DNA of 64,000 nt from Rhodocyclaceae bacterium (GTDB lineage: Bacteria; Pseudomonadota; Gammaproteobacteria; Burkholderiales; Rhodocyclaceae). This document shows positions 45,988 to 53,406 of the stretch, one piece after another. Made by a program: the position numbers and the translations under genes. The number at the start of each line of letters is the position of its first letter. Position 1 is the stretch's first letter. The stretch spans positions 1 to 64,000 of the forward strand of contig JAEUNJ010000217.1 in assembly GCA_016791145.1 (NCBI GenBank), in the 5' to 3' direction. The notes beneath the pieces were generated by a model that was given only the letters and a program-made list of their open reading frames with translations, did not search any database and had not been told where the DNA came from.

Positions 45988-46869
45988 ATGGAAACGATCA
46001 AGACGCAAGGAAGCAAGGGGCGAGGCGTCATGCGCTGGTTGACGGCGGCCGCCCTGGTACTGGGTGTCGGATTCTCCGCGGGCGCCTACGCCGGCATCTC
46101 CGCCACGAAGCACAATCTCTCCACCAGCGGCACGGGTACCAACCACGTGACGGCCGGCACGGGCGCCGACCAGATCTGCGTCTTCTGCCACACGCCCCAC
46201 GGTGCGGACACCTCCGCCCCGGTTCCCCTGTGGAACAAGAAGCTCCCGGCCACGACCTACCAGACCTACGACCAGTTGAACACCTCGACGCTGGACGGCA
46301 AGGTCCTGTCGGTCGGTTCCGTCTCCCTCGCCTGCCTGTCCTGCCACGACGGCACCCAGGCCATGGACAACCTGATCAACGCCCCGGGCGCCGGCGGCTG
46401 GGATCCGGCAGGCGCGCGGCCGGCCGGGTGGACCTGGACCGGCGTCGGAGCCGACGGCCTGATGCCGGCCGGCATCACCAACATCGGGGCCGACCTGCGC
46501 AACGACCATCCGATCGGCATCCAGTATTGCGGTGGTGGCCTTTCCGGCACCGGCACGACCCTGAGCGGCTCCTGCAACGACGGCGACTTCATCGGCACGA
46601 CGGCCGACGGCTCCGGCCGCGTCGTCAAGACCGCCTCCATCAACACCAACCAGGTGTTCTGGGTCGAGGTCAACGGCAGCACCGGCCGGCAGAAGGACGA
46701 CATCGTCCTCTACACCCGCGATTTCGTGGGTTCCGGCGGCGTGGGCCCCTCCGTCGAGTGCGCCTCCTGCCATGACCCGCACGTGGAATCCAAGGGTTCG
46801 GACAACATCGCCTTCATGCGCGTGACGACGGCCGGTTCCCAGATCTGCCTGTCCTGCCACGTGAAGTAA
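45988..46869 (+). CDS. Tetraheme c-type cytochrome, CHTPHG family, monocistronic
   Basis: A 293-residue exported protein. The signal peptide is WLTAAALVLGVGFSAGAYA; the mature form starts near GISATKHNLSTSG. CXXCH motifs start at residues 64 (CVFCHTPHGAD), 116 (CLSCHDGT), 258 (CASCHDPHVES) and 287 (CLSCHVK). NDHPIG at about 172-177 offers a distal His. A further Cys pair (C181, C196) could form a disulfide in a Gly/Thr/Ser-rich loop. It alone lies between a sigma-54 promoter and a strong terminator, suggesting high, separate expression. It is a candidate structural subunit of an extracellular cytochrome assembly; that role is an inference. Confidence 0.9.
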   Translation: METIKTQGSKGRGVMRWLTAAALVLGVGFSAGAYAGISATKHNLSTSGTGTNHVTAGTGADQICVFCHTPHGADTSAPVPLWNKKLPATTYQTYDQLNTSTLDGKVLSVGSVSLACLSCHDGTQAMDNLINAPGAGGWDPAGARPAGWTWTGVGADGLMPAGITNIGADLRNDHPIGIQYCGGGLSGTGTTLSGSCNDGDFIGTTADGSGRVVKTASINTNQVFWVEVNGSTGRQKDDIVLYTRDFVGSGGVGPSVECASCHDPHVESKGSDNIAFMRVTTAGSQICLSCHVK

Positions 46870-46891
46870 GCCCATCAGCGAGCAGTACCCG

Positions 46892-46930
46892 CGCGGACCG
46901 GATGCCCTGCAACTGGTCCGCGTTTTTTTT
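46892..46930 (+). terminator. Strong intrinsic terminator after the tetraheme gene
   Basis: Arms CGCGGACC (46892-46899) and GGTCCGCG (46915-46922) pair perfectly, with possible extension into the 15-base loop. They are followed directly by eight T residues at 46923-46930. It isolates the tetraheme transcript from the downstream isomerase gene. Confidence 0.88.
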
Positions 46931-46942
46931 GAGCCCACCCCG

Positions 46943-46963
46943 GGAATCCGCCGCGCGGATTCC
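46943..46963. promoter_or_regulatory. Perfect inverted repeat upstream of the isomerase gene
   Basis: Arms GGAATCCGC (46943-46951) and GCGGATTCC (46955-46963) with a 3-base centre, flanked on each side by ACCCCG-like sequence. It is separate from the terminator just upstream. It may be an operator or mRNA hairpin for the gene at 47025; no promoter was recognised beside it. Confidence 0.5.
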
Positions 46964-47024
46964 ACCCCGCGAGGGGCCATCAGAAACCGGGGCCGCCGTT
47001 CTTCATCCTGAGAGAGAACAGACC

Positions 47025-48026
47025 ATGCACCTACCCACACGTCGCACCCTCGGAATGGCCGCCGTGCTTGCCACCCTTGGCCTGGCCGGCGTCGCCGTCG
47101 CGGCACCCGCCTCCGCCCAGGCCCGGGCCGAGGTCCAGGCGGAGGCCGACCTGTTTGCCCGCGTGAATGGCAAGCCCATCAGCCGCCGCGAGTTCTCCAC
47201 TGCCTACAGCAATCACGTCCGCCAGCAGTTCTATCACCGGGAGGTGGCCGAGGAGCGCCTGGCCGCGGCCCGCCAGGAGGTGGCCGACCGGCTGATCGAC
47301 CGGATCCTGCTGCTCGAGGAGGCGGAGCGCCGGGGCGTCGCCGCCGACCAGGCCAAGCTCGACGAGGTGATTTCCGGCTACGAGCGCCGGTATGCCGCGA
47401 GCCCCATGTGGCAGCAGAACCGGGAAAGCATGCTGCCCGGCCTGCGCAACCAGTTGGCCGACCAGAACCGCCTCGAACAGCTCGAACGACGGGTCCGGGA
47501 GATCGCCGATCCCTCGACGGACGAGGCGAGGGCCTTCTACGAGGCCAATCCAAACCTGTTCACCGAGCCGGAGAAACTCCACCTGCATACCATCCTGCTG
47601 AAGGTGGATCCGTCCTCCCCCAAAGCCGTGTGGGACGCGGCGCGGGAGGAGGCGGCGCGCATCGTCGCCCGCCTGCGCGGCGGCGCCGACTTCGCCGAGA
47701 CGGCCAGGCTCCACTCCAACGACCGCTCGGCCGGCGAGGGCGGCGACATGGGCTACCTGCACCTGGGCATGCTCCCGGAAGCCCTCCAGGCGCGGATCGA
47801 CCAGCTCCAGACCGGCGCCGTCGGCGATCCCATCGACGTGCTGGAAGGCGTCGGCATCTTCCGCATCGACGAGCGGGTCACGGCCCGCAAGCGCGAGTTC
47901 GCCGACGTGGCGGGGCGCGCCCGCGACCTGCTCAAGCGCGAGAAGGCGGAAACGGCCTGGAAGCAGTTCCTGGCCGGACTGCGCCAGACCGCCAGCATCA
48001 CCGTCTTCGAGCCCGCCTCCAAGTAA
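47025..48026 (+). CDS. Periplasmic parvulin-type peptidyl-prolyl isomerase
   Basis: A 333-residue exported SurA/PpiD-like protein. A signal peptide (LGMAAVLATLGLAGVAVAAPASA) is followed by a SurA-like N-terminal chaperone domain (FARVNGKPISRREFSTAYSNHVRQQFYHREVAEERLAAARQEV). The parvulin domain at about 185-285 reads LHLHTILLKVDPSSP, GGADFAETARLHSNDRSAGEGGDMGYLHLGMLPEALQARI and DVLEGVGIFRIDER. It should aid folding of exported proteins. Its place between the tetraheme subunit gene and the barrel gene suggests dedicated service to those. Similar isomerase genes accompany nanowire cytochromes in Geobacter. Confidence 0.9.
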   Translation: MHLPTRRTLGMAAVLATLGLAGVAVAAPASAQARAEVQAEADLFARVNGKPISRREFSTAYSNHVRQQFYHREVAEERLAAARQEVADRLIDRILLLEEAERRGVAADQAKLDEVISGYERRYAASPMWQQNRESMLPGLRNQLADQNRLEQLERRVREIADPSTDEARAFYEANPNLFTEPEKLHLHTILLKVDPSSPKAVWDAAREEAARIVARLRGGADFAETARLHSNDRSAGEGGDMGYLHLGMLPEALQARIDQLQTGAVGDPIDVLEGVGIFRIDERVTARKREFADVAGRARDLLKREKAETAWKQFLAGLRQTASITVFEPASK

Positions 48027-48044
48027 GGTTCCGGCCACGTCCCG

Positions 48045-48077
48045 GCGTGCCGCCCCGCGGGGCGGCACGCTCCGTGC
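48045..48077 (+). promoter_or_regulatory. 26-base perfect palindrome overlapping a sigma-54-like site
   Basis: A perfect palindrome at 48045-48070 (arm GCGTGCCGCCCCG) follows the isomerase stop. Its right arm contributes GG at 48064-48065 of a GG-N10-GC element ending GC at 48076-48077 (GGCACGCTCCGTGC). It may be a terminator hairpin without T-run, a sigma-54 promoter for the barrel gene, or both. None of the TTCCC dyads was found upstream. Confidence 0.5.
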
Positions 48078-48137
48078 ATCTCCCCAGCGGCACGGCCCCC
48101 GGGTTCCCGCAGAGGCACCCGGCGCTCCCCCCCAACC

Positions 48138-50357
48138 ATGTCATCGCACGGAGGAAGGCCCGGCCACCGGCCCCGCCGCGGGCACTGGCCCGGCCGTCGA
48201 GTGGACAGAGAAGCCCCCGCGGGTCACCGGCGGTCCCCCACCCATGGCAGGGTCCTGGGCGGCTCGCTGCTGGCCGCTGCCACGGTGGCCGGCGCGGCGG
48301 CGCCCGAGGGCGGCGCCGGGATGCTCGCGCCGCCGGAAGCCCCGCCCCTCCTGCTGGCCCAGTCCATCACCACCGGCTCCGCCCGCCCGCCACGCATGCC
48401 CGATGCATCGCCGTCCGGCGCCCCGGCCGGACGCCGCCCCGCGGTATCCGAGGAACCGCTCCGCCTCGCCCAGGCCGCCGGCGTGACCCCTCGCCCGGCG
48501 GACGAACCGGAGCCCCCGGTACAGCCGGCCGACGTGCGGGCGCCGCCCTCCCCGGTGAGCCGGGAGGCCGCGAGAAAGGAACAGGAACTGCCCGATCTGG
48601 ACGGTTCCACCCTGCGCCTAGCACCCATCCGCTGGGGCGGGAACTCCTCCACGGCGCTCTCCTGGTTCAACGACGGCGAGGGCGGCACGACGCTCAACAA
48701 CATCCAGTCGACGGTCCTGCGCGCCGCCAGCTACATCTACCAGCCCTGGTTCGCCCAGGTCTCCGGCAACCTGGGCCTGGTGTCCGGTACCACCAAGCGG
48801 ACCCTGAGCCAGCAGACCGCGCTCGGCGCCGGCGGCAGCGACGGCGGCAGCCGCAACAACACGCTCACCTGGGGCGGCACGCTGAACCTGTTTCCGCAGA
48901 GCCGCTTCCCGCTCCAGGTCTATGCCGACACCAGCGACAGCCGGGCGAGCGGGGCGCAGATCGGCACCCAATACACCGCCACCCGCTTCGGCTTCCGGCA
49001 GAACTACCGGCCCGAGGCGGGGACCGACAACTATTCCCTGAGCTACGACCGCAGCACCCTGGCCGGCGACATCGGCCGCAGCGTGGTCGATTCCCTGCAG
49101 GCGGGGTATTCGGTGTCGCTGGACGACCAGTCCATCGCCACCAACGCGCGCTGGGCACAGAATACGGGCGGCATCAACGGCGAGTCCGCGCGCCTGTTCG
49201 GGATCACCGGGACCCATTCCTGGCGGGTCCACGAGGACCTGAGCATCTCCACCACGGCCAACCTGACCGACAACCAGCTCCACTACCTGTCCGGCGGCAC
49301 CCTCGCCCTCAACCAGAGCCGCCTGCTGCAGGCCACCACCAACTTCCACTGGCGGCCCGACGAGGACCTGCCCCTGACGGTCACCGGAGGCGGGAGCTTC
49401 CTCGGCATGAGCACGCGGACGGAGAGCGGCGGCCTGGACCTGACCAACCTGACCGGCTACGCCGGCGCGAACTACCGCTTCTCCGCCAACCTGACGGGAG
49501 CCGCCACGGTCCAGGTGGCGCGCCTGGCCAGTGCCGGGACCGACCAGTTGATGCTGGCGGAAACGGCGTCTCTCTCGTATTCGGGAGACCCTCTCGTTTT
49601 CGGGAATTTCAATTACAACTGGAACACCGCCGGCACGCTCACCAACCAGGACATCACGGGCGGGAACGGCCTGCGCGGCGTCAATGTGCAGCTCGGCCAC
49701 GGGTTGAACCGCAGCATCGTGTTCACCCCCGGCAACGTCCTCAACCTGACCGTCGGCCAGAGCGTCTCCGCCGGGGCCGCCACCCGGACCGGCGGCACCG
49801 GGGGACTCGTCCACACGGCCGGCGCGTCGTGGCGCCTGGGCTACGGGGACCGCATCACCGGAACCTTCAGCGCCTCGGTCTCCGACACGATGACCACCGG
49901 CCAGTACGCCAACCACTACCAGTCCCTCAACGTCTCCGCCAACGGCCTCGCCCAGCTCTCCCGGCGTTCCGGCGTCTCGGTCGGCGGCAATCTGACCTGG
50001 TACCGGCAGGAGCAGCAGCAGACCCCGCTGCTGCAACTGGGCCAGCAGCTGTTCGACACCTCCAGTTCCCGGTGGAACGGCGGCGGCGCCGTGACCTACT
50101 TCCATCGCAATCCCTTCGGGGTCGCGAACCTGAACTACAACGCCTCCCTGCTGTTTACGACCGCCCAGACCAACCAGCGCCTGCTGGGCGCGGACCCCAA
50201 CGCGCCGGTCTGGCAGACCAGCACGGCCCTCACCCAGCGGCTCGAGTACCGGTCCGGCCGCCTGAGCTTCCAGGTCCTGGGAACCCTGGCGACGGTCAGT
50301 GGCAAGAAAAATGCTTCCATCTATTTCCAGGTCAGTCGCGATTTCGGCGCCCTCTGA
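48138..50357 (+). CDS. Predicted outer-membrane beta-barrel (porin of a cytochrome conduit)
   Basis: A 739-residue heme-free protein. The start is uncertain: ATG 48138 gives a long Arg/His-rich N-terminus, and GTG 48201 gives a normal signal peptide with hydrophobic core VLGGSLLAAATVAGAAA. A Pro/Ala-rich segment to about residue 150 follows. Then come some 25 alternating beta strands rich in Asn, Thr and Tyr with two-residue periodicity, such as ANLTGAATVQVARLAS, GVNVQLGHGLNRSIVFTPGN and YFHRNPFGVANLNYNASLLF, ending FQVSRDFGAL. The size fits conduit porins such as MtrB or OmbB, but no family motif was recognised. The function rests on context with flanking cytochromes. Confidence 0.75.
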   Translation: MSSHGGRPGHRPRRGHWPGRRVDREAPAGHRRSPTHGRVLGGSLLAAATVAGAAAPEGGAGMLAPPEAPPLLLAQSITTGSARPPRMPDASPSGAPAGRRPAVSEEPLRLAQAAGVTPRPADEPEPPVQPADVRAPPSPVSREAARKEQELPDLDGSTLRLAPIRWGGNSSTALSWFNDGEGGTTLNNIQSTVLRAASYIYQPWFAQVSGNLGLVSGTTKRTLSQQTALGAGGSDGGSRNNTLTWGGTLNLFPQSRFPLQVYADTSDSRASGAQIGTQYTATRFGFRQNYRPEAGTDNYSLSYDRSTLAGDIGRSVVDSLQAGYSVSLDDQSIATNARWAQNTGGINGESARLFGITGTHSWRVHEDLSISTTANLTDNQLHYLSGGTLALNQSRLLQATTNFHWRPDEDLPLTVTGGGSFLGMSTRTESGGLDLTNLTGYAGANYRFSANLTGAATVQVARLASAGTDQLMLAETASLSYSGDPLVFGNFNYNWNTAGTLTNQDITGGNGLRGVNVQLGHGLNRSIVFTPGNVLNLTVGQSVSAGAATRTGGTGGLVHTAGASWRLGYGDRITGTFSASVSDTMTTGQYANHYQSLNVSANGLAQLSRRSGVSVGGNLTWYRQEQQQTPLLQLGQQLFDTSSSRWNGGGAVTYFHRNPFGVANLNYNASLLFTTAQTNQRLLGADPNAPVWQTSTALTQRLEYRSGRLSFQVLGTLATVSGKKNASIYFQVSRDFGAL

Positions 50358-50379
50358 GGGTGGCCGGCGCCGGCCACCC
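50358..50379. repeat. 22-base perfect palindrome between barrel and cytochrome genes
   Basis: A perfect self-complementary stretch (arm GGGTGGCCGGC) that starts one base after the barrel stop codon and ends 20 bases before the next ATG. As RNA it forms a very stable hairpin with no T-run. It may stabilise the upstream message or reduce read-through, giving different levels of barrel and cytochromes. Confidence 0.6.
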
Positions 50380-50399
50380 CAACGACAGAGGAAAACCGT

Positions 50400-50852
50400 A
50401 TGAGAGACCCCCGTGCCTGGCTGCGGCGCATCGCCTTCGCCTGCCTCGTGGCCGCAGCCGGATTGTTCGTCGCGGACATCCCGGACGCCCGCGCCGAATA
50501 CGGCGACATCGTGATCAACAACTATTCCGACAACGCGGGCATGCGCCCGGCGATCTTCCCCCACTGGTTCCACCGGATCCGCTTCCGCTGCAAGGTCTGC
50601 CACGCCGACCTGGGATTCAAGTTCCAGGCGGGAGGCAACGACATCGACATGGTGAAGATCATCGATGGGCAGTTCTGCGGGGCCTGCCACAACGGCGACA
50701 TCGCCTGGTCGGTGGAAAACTGCAACCTCTGCCACACGGGCAAGCCCGGCACCCGGACCCAGGTCCACGAAAGCACGATCCAGAAGCTCGCCCAGCCCGC
50801 CGCGCCGCAGCCGGCGGCCACGGCGCGCAAGGGCAGGGAGGCCGCGAAATGA
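50400..50852 (+). CDS. Small triheme cytochrome (c7/c3-like)
   Basis: A 150-residue exported protein with heme motifs starting at residues 64 (CKVCHADLGFKF), 93 (CGACHNGD) and 108 (CNLCHTGKPG). The mature part opens EYGDIVINNYSDNAGMRPAIFPHWFHRIRFRCKVCH, with two His before the first heme as likely distal ligands. The tail after residue 125 is Ala/Pro-rich. It is a close paralogue of the protein at 53403-53789. It overlaps the next gene by ATGA. It is likely the periplasmic electron carrier feeding the barrel-associated conduit. Confidence 0.92.
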   Translation: MRDPRAWLRRIAFACLVAAAGLFVADIPDARAEYGDIVINNYSDNAGMRPAIFPHWFHRIRFRCKVCHADLGFKFQAGGNDIDMVKIIDGQFCGACHNGDIAWSVENCNLCHTGKPGTRTQVHESTIQKLAQPAAPQPAATARKGREAAK

Positions 50853-51889
50853 AGACCCACGCCGCCACCCTCGCCGCCATCCTGCTGGCGGCAGCCCCTC
50901 CGGCCCTCGCCCAGGCGGGCAAGGATCTCTATGCGAAGACCTGCGCCGTCTGCCACGCCACCGGCATCGCCGGCGCGCCCAAATACGGCAGCGCGGCGGA
51001 CTGGGGCCCGCGCATCGCGGCCGGCCTTCCCAAGGTCTATGCAAACGCGCTGAAGGGCACCGCCAAGGGCATGCCGGCCAAGGGCGGCAATCCCGCCCTC
51101 CCCGACGCCGACGTGAAGGCGGCGGTGGATTACATGCTGGCCGCCGTCAAGGGCGCCGGCGCGCCCGCGGCCGCCGCGCCGGCGAAAGAGGCGCCGGCGA
51201 AAGAGGCGCCGGCGAAGGAGGCCCCCGCGAAGGAGGCCGGCAGGCCGCCCCCGCCGAAAGCCGAGGCCGCCGCCCGGCCCGAGGCGGGCACCGCCGCCGC
51301 ATCGGCACCCGCAGCGCCGGCGGCACCCCCGGTCCAACTGGCGCTGGCGGCCCCGGCCGGGGCCGAGGCGAACAGCTTCAACCGCCTGCTGAAGCCCGCG
51401 GAGAAGCGCAATCCGGCGCCCGCCGACGACGGCATCCACGATCCCGCCAACGACGGCACCCATGCCCTGATGGCGCCGCTCAGCGCCTACGCGGGCCTGC
51501 CCAGGAGCCTCGCCGGCAATCGGATCAACTGGGTGGAAGCCCTGGGCCAGAAGAAGATCGATCCGCGCTGGGATCGCACGGACCTGAAGGCGGAGCCGGT
51601 GATCATGGACATGAACGTGGTGCGCGAGGTGAAAGGCTCCATGCCGGACGTGGTCTATCCCCACAAGCAGCATACGGAGTGGCTCGACTGCTCCAACTGC
51701 CATCCGGCCATCTTCGTGCCGCAGAAGGGCGCCAATTCGATCAGCATGGCCTCCATCCTGCTCGGCGAGAAGTGCGGGGTCTGCCACGGCAAGGTGGCCT
51801 TCCCCGTTTCCGAATGCCGCCTGTGCCATTCGAAGAAGAAGGAACCCGCCGCCGCCCGGGCCCAGGCCCCGGCGCCGGCCGCCAAGTGA
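50849..51889 (+). CDS. Fusion of cytochrome c5 and triheme c3-like domains
   Basis: A 346-residue exported tetraheme protein in two parts. The N-terminal c5 domain has one heme (CAVCHATG, residue 32) and axial Met in KGMPAKGGNPALPD, matching the stand-alone protein at 41012. A long Ala/Pro/Lys/Glu linker with four APAKE repeats follows. The C-terminal part has three hemes (CSNCH, CGVCH, CRLCH) in EWLDCSNCHPAIFVPQKGANSISMASILLGEKCGVCHG. That half is homologous to the whole protein at 52789. The linker could span part of the periplasm. The domain order suggests electrons pass from a c5-type donor to the triheme unit. Confidence 0.9.
   Translation: MKTHAATLAAILLAAAPPALAQAGKDLYAKTCAVCHATGIAGAPKYGSAADWGPRIAAGLPKVYANALKGTAKGMPAKGGNPALPDADVKAAVDYMLAAVKGAGAPAAAAPAKEAPAKEAPAKEAPAKEAGRPPPPKAEAAARPEAGTAAASAPAAPAAPPVQLALAAPAGAEANSFNRLLKPAEKRNPAPADDGIHDPANDGTHALMAPLSAYAGLPRSLAGNRINWVEALGQKKIDPRWDRTDLKAEPVIMDMNVVREVKGSMPDVVYPHKQHTEWLDCSNCHPAIFVPQKGANSISMASILLGEKCGVCHGKVAFPVSECRLCHSKKKEPAAARAQAPAPAAK
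51176..51235 (+). repeat. 15-base in-frame tandem repeat (APAKE x4)
   Basis: Four units of GCGCCGGCGAAAGAG-type sequence (51176-51190, 51191-51205, 51206-51220, 51221-51235). The first two are identical and the later ones differ at one to three bases. They encode A-P-A-K-E in the linker of the fusion cytochrome. Copy number could vary by slippage and change linker length. Confidence 0.85.
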
Positions 51890-51908
51890 TTCCACGGACC
51901 CCAGCCCC

Positions 51909-52814
51909 ATGAAGAAGATCATCGCCTCCATCGCCCTGCTCGCCGCCGCCCTGCCGGCCGCCGCCCAGGGAAGCCCCAACGGCGCGGCCAGCGCCGCCTC
52001 CCGCCTCGCCGCCGCCCCCCAGGACCGCGAGCAGGTGGCCTTCACCCTGGAGTCCGTGGGCAAGCTCCTGGGCACCTCGTCGGCGGCCCGCCAGATCGAG
52101 GCCAGCAAGGTGCCCGAGGCCCTCGCCCGGCAGGCCCGCGCCCGGGAACTCCACGCCACCGCCCGGACGGCCCTGGACGCCGGCGACCTGGCCCGGGCGT
52201 CGGCGCTGCTCACCGAGGCCCGCGCGGTGTTCTTCGAGGGGGTGCGCCTGGCCGCCCCCGAGGAAGTGACCGCGAAGAAGCTGGAGACCGACTACAACGC
52301 CCGCCTGGAAAGCGTCAAGGCGCTGCTCGGCGCCTACCGGCGCGTGGCCAGCGAGAAGGGCGGCGCCGCGCGGGGCGTCACGGAGGCCATCGCCCAGATC
52401 GAGAAGTTCATGGCGGCGGCGGCGGCCCATGCCCAGGGGGGCCGCTACAAGGAAGGACGCGCCGAACTCGACCGGGCCTACCTGGTGGCCAAGGCCGGCG
52501 TCAGCGGGCTGCGCAGCGGCGACACCCTCGTCCGCTCCCTGCACTTCGCGACCCGCGAGGAGGAGTTCCATTACGAGGTGGACCGCAACAACACCCACCA
52601 GATGCTGATCCGCGTCCTGCTGGAGGAGAAGCGCGCCGCCGAGCGCGTGGATGGCATGGTCCAGGGTTACGTTTCCCGGTCCCAGGAATTGCGCGGCCAG
52701 GCCGACGCGGCGGCCGCCCGCCGGGACTACCCGGAGGCGATCCGCCTGCTCGAGGAATCGACGGCGGAGCTGGTCAAGGCCATACGCAATGCGGGTGTCT
52801 TCATCCCGGGTTGA
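51909..52814 (+). CDS. Exported helical protein without heme motifs
   Basis: A 301-residue protein with a clear signal peptide (MKKIIASIALLAAALPAAAQ). The mature chain is predicted almost wholly alpha-helical with TPR-like alternation, e.g. LHATARTALDAGDLARASALLTEARAVFFEG, FMAAAAAHAQGGRYKEGRAELDRAYLVAKAG and QADAAAARRDYPEAIRLLEESTAELVKAIRN. No cysteine-heme motif is present. It lies between two homologous cytochrome genes and overlaps the next gene by 26 bases, so it is made with them. It may hold the periplasmic cytochromes in place; no family was recognised. Confidence 0.75.
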   Translation: MKKIIASIALLAAALPAAAQGSPNGAASAASRLAAAPQDREQVAFTLESVGKLLGTSSAARQIEASKVPEALARQARARELHATARTALDAGDLARASALLTEARAVFFEGVRLAAPEEVTAKKLETDYNARLESVKALLGAYRRVASEKGGAARGVTEAIAQIEKFMAAAAAHAQGGRYKEGRAELDRAYLVAKAGVSGLRSGDTLVRSLHFATREEEFHYEVDRNNTHQMLIRVLLEEKRAAERVDGMVQGYVSRSQELRGQADAAAARRDYPEAIRLLEESTAELVKAIRNAGVFIPG

Positions 52815-53406
52815 CGGCCGCCGATCCCTTCCGAGCGCATGGAAACGCGCCGCCCTGCTCCTTGCGGCGACCGCCGCGATGCAGGCCCCGGCGGCCGCCC
52901 AGCAGGAATGGCTGCCCCTGCGCCGGGACGGCCTCCACGATCCGAAGGGACCCGCCATCGGCCAGTTGCAGGAACCCAGGGATGCCCTTTCGCGGCTCGC
53001 CCCCGATACGACCGGCAACCTGGTCCGCTGGGTCGAGGCCCTGGAAAAGGGCCAGATCGCGCCGCGCGAGAAGCTCAGGCCCCAGACCACGGTCCGGGAA
53101 CTGGACAAGGACATCCTGCTCAACCTGTCAGGCGGCATGCCGATCGTGCGCTTCCCGCACCTGGCCCACACCCGCTGGCTCGACTGCGACAACTGCCACG
53201 ACCACCTGTTCAAGGCCCAGGCGGGCGCCAACAAGTTCTCCATGTTCGCCATCCTGCAGGGGGAACAGTGCGGCGTCTGCCATGGCGCGGTGTCCTTTCC
53301 CCTGACCGAGTGCTACCGCTGCCACAGCGTCGTGCGGCCCGGCCAGGGACGCAGCGTGGCCGGCACCCCCGCGCCGCCGCCGGCGGCCGGCGGGGGCGGC
53401 CGGTGA
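52789..53406 (+). CDS. Triheme c3-like cytochrome
   Basis: A 205-residue exported protein with three hemes starting at residues 133 (CDNCHDHLFKAQ), 161 (CGVCHGAVSF) and 175 (CYRCHSV). It is homologous to the C-terminal half of the protein at 50849, from about GLHDPKGPAIGQL through FPHLAHTRWLDCDNCH; the c5 domain is absent. ATG 52789 lies inside the preceding gene. A GTG at 52795 is an alternative. It overlaps the following gene by GTGA. The C-terminus is Pro/Gly-rich and may be flexible. Confidence 0.85.
   Translation: MRVSSSRVDGRRSLPSAWKRAALLLAATAAMQAPAAAQQEWLPLRRDGLHDPKGPAIGQLQEPRDALSRLAPDTTGNLVRWVEALEKGQIAPREKLRPQTTVRELDKDILLNLSGGMPIVRFPHLAHTRWLDCDNCHDHLFKAQAGANKFSMFAILQGEQCGVCHGAVSFPLTECYRCHSVVRPGQGRSVAGTPAPPPAAGGGGR

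Noticed and set aside
47408-50848. A plus-strand open frame of about 1,150 codons running into the fusion cytochrome gene
   Set aside because: It shadows the isomerase, barrel and small cytochrome genes in another frame and is low-complexity Arg/Pro/Gly. The true gene starts at 50849 with a signal peptide.
51176-51235. Short regular repeats, considered as a CRISPR array
   Set aside because: The 15-base units are contiguous, in frame and coding (APAKE), without spacers. The 90-base repeats at 31169-31336 are also only two tandem units.
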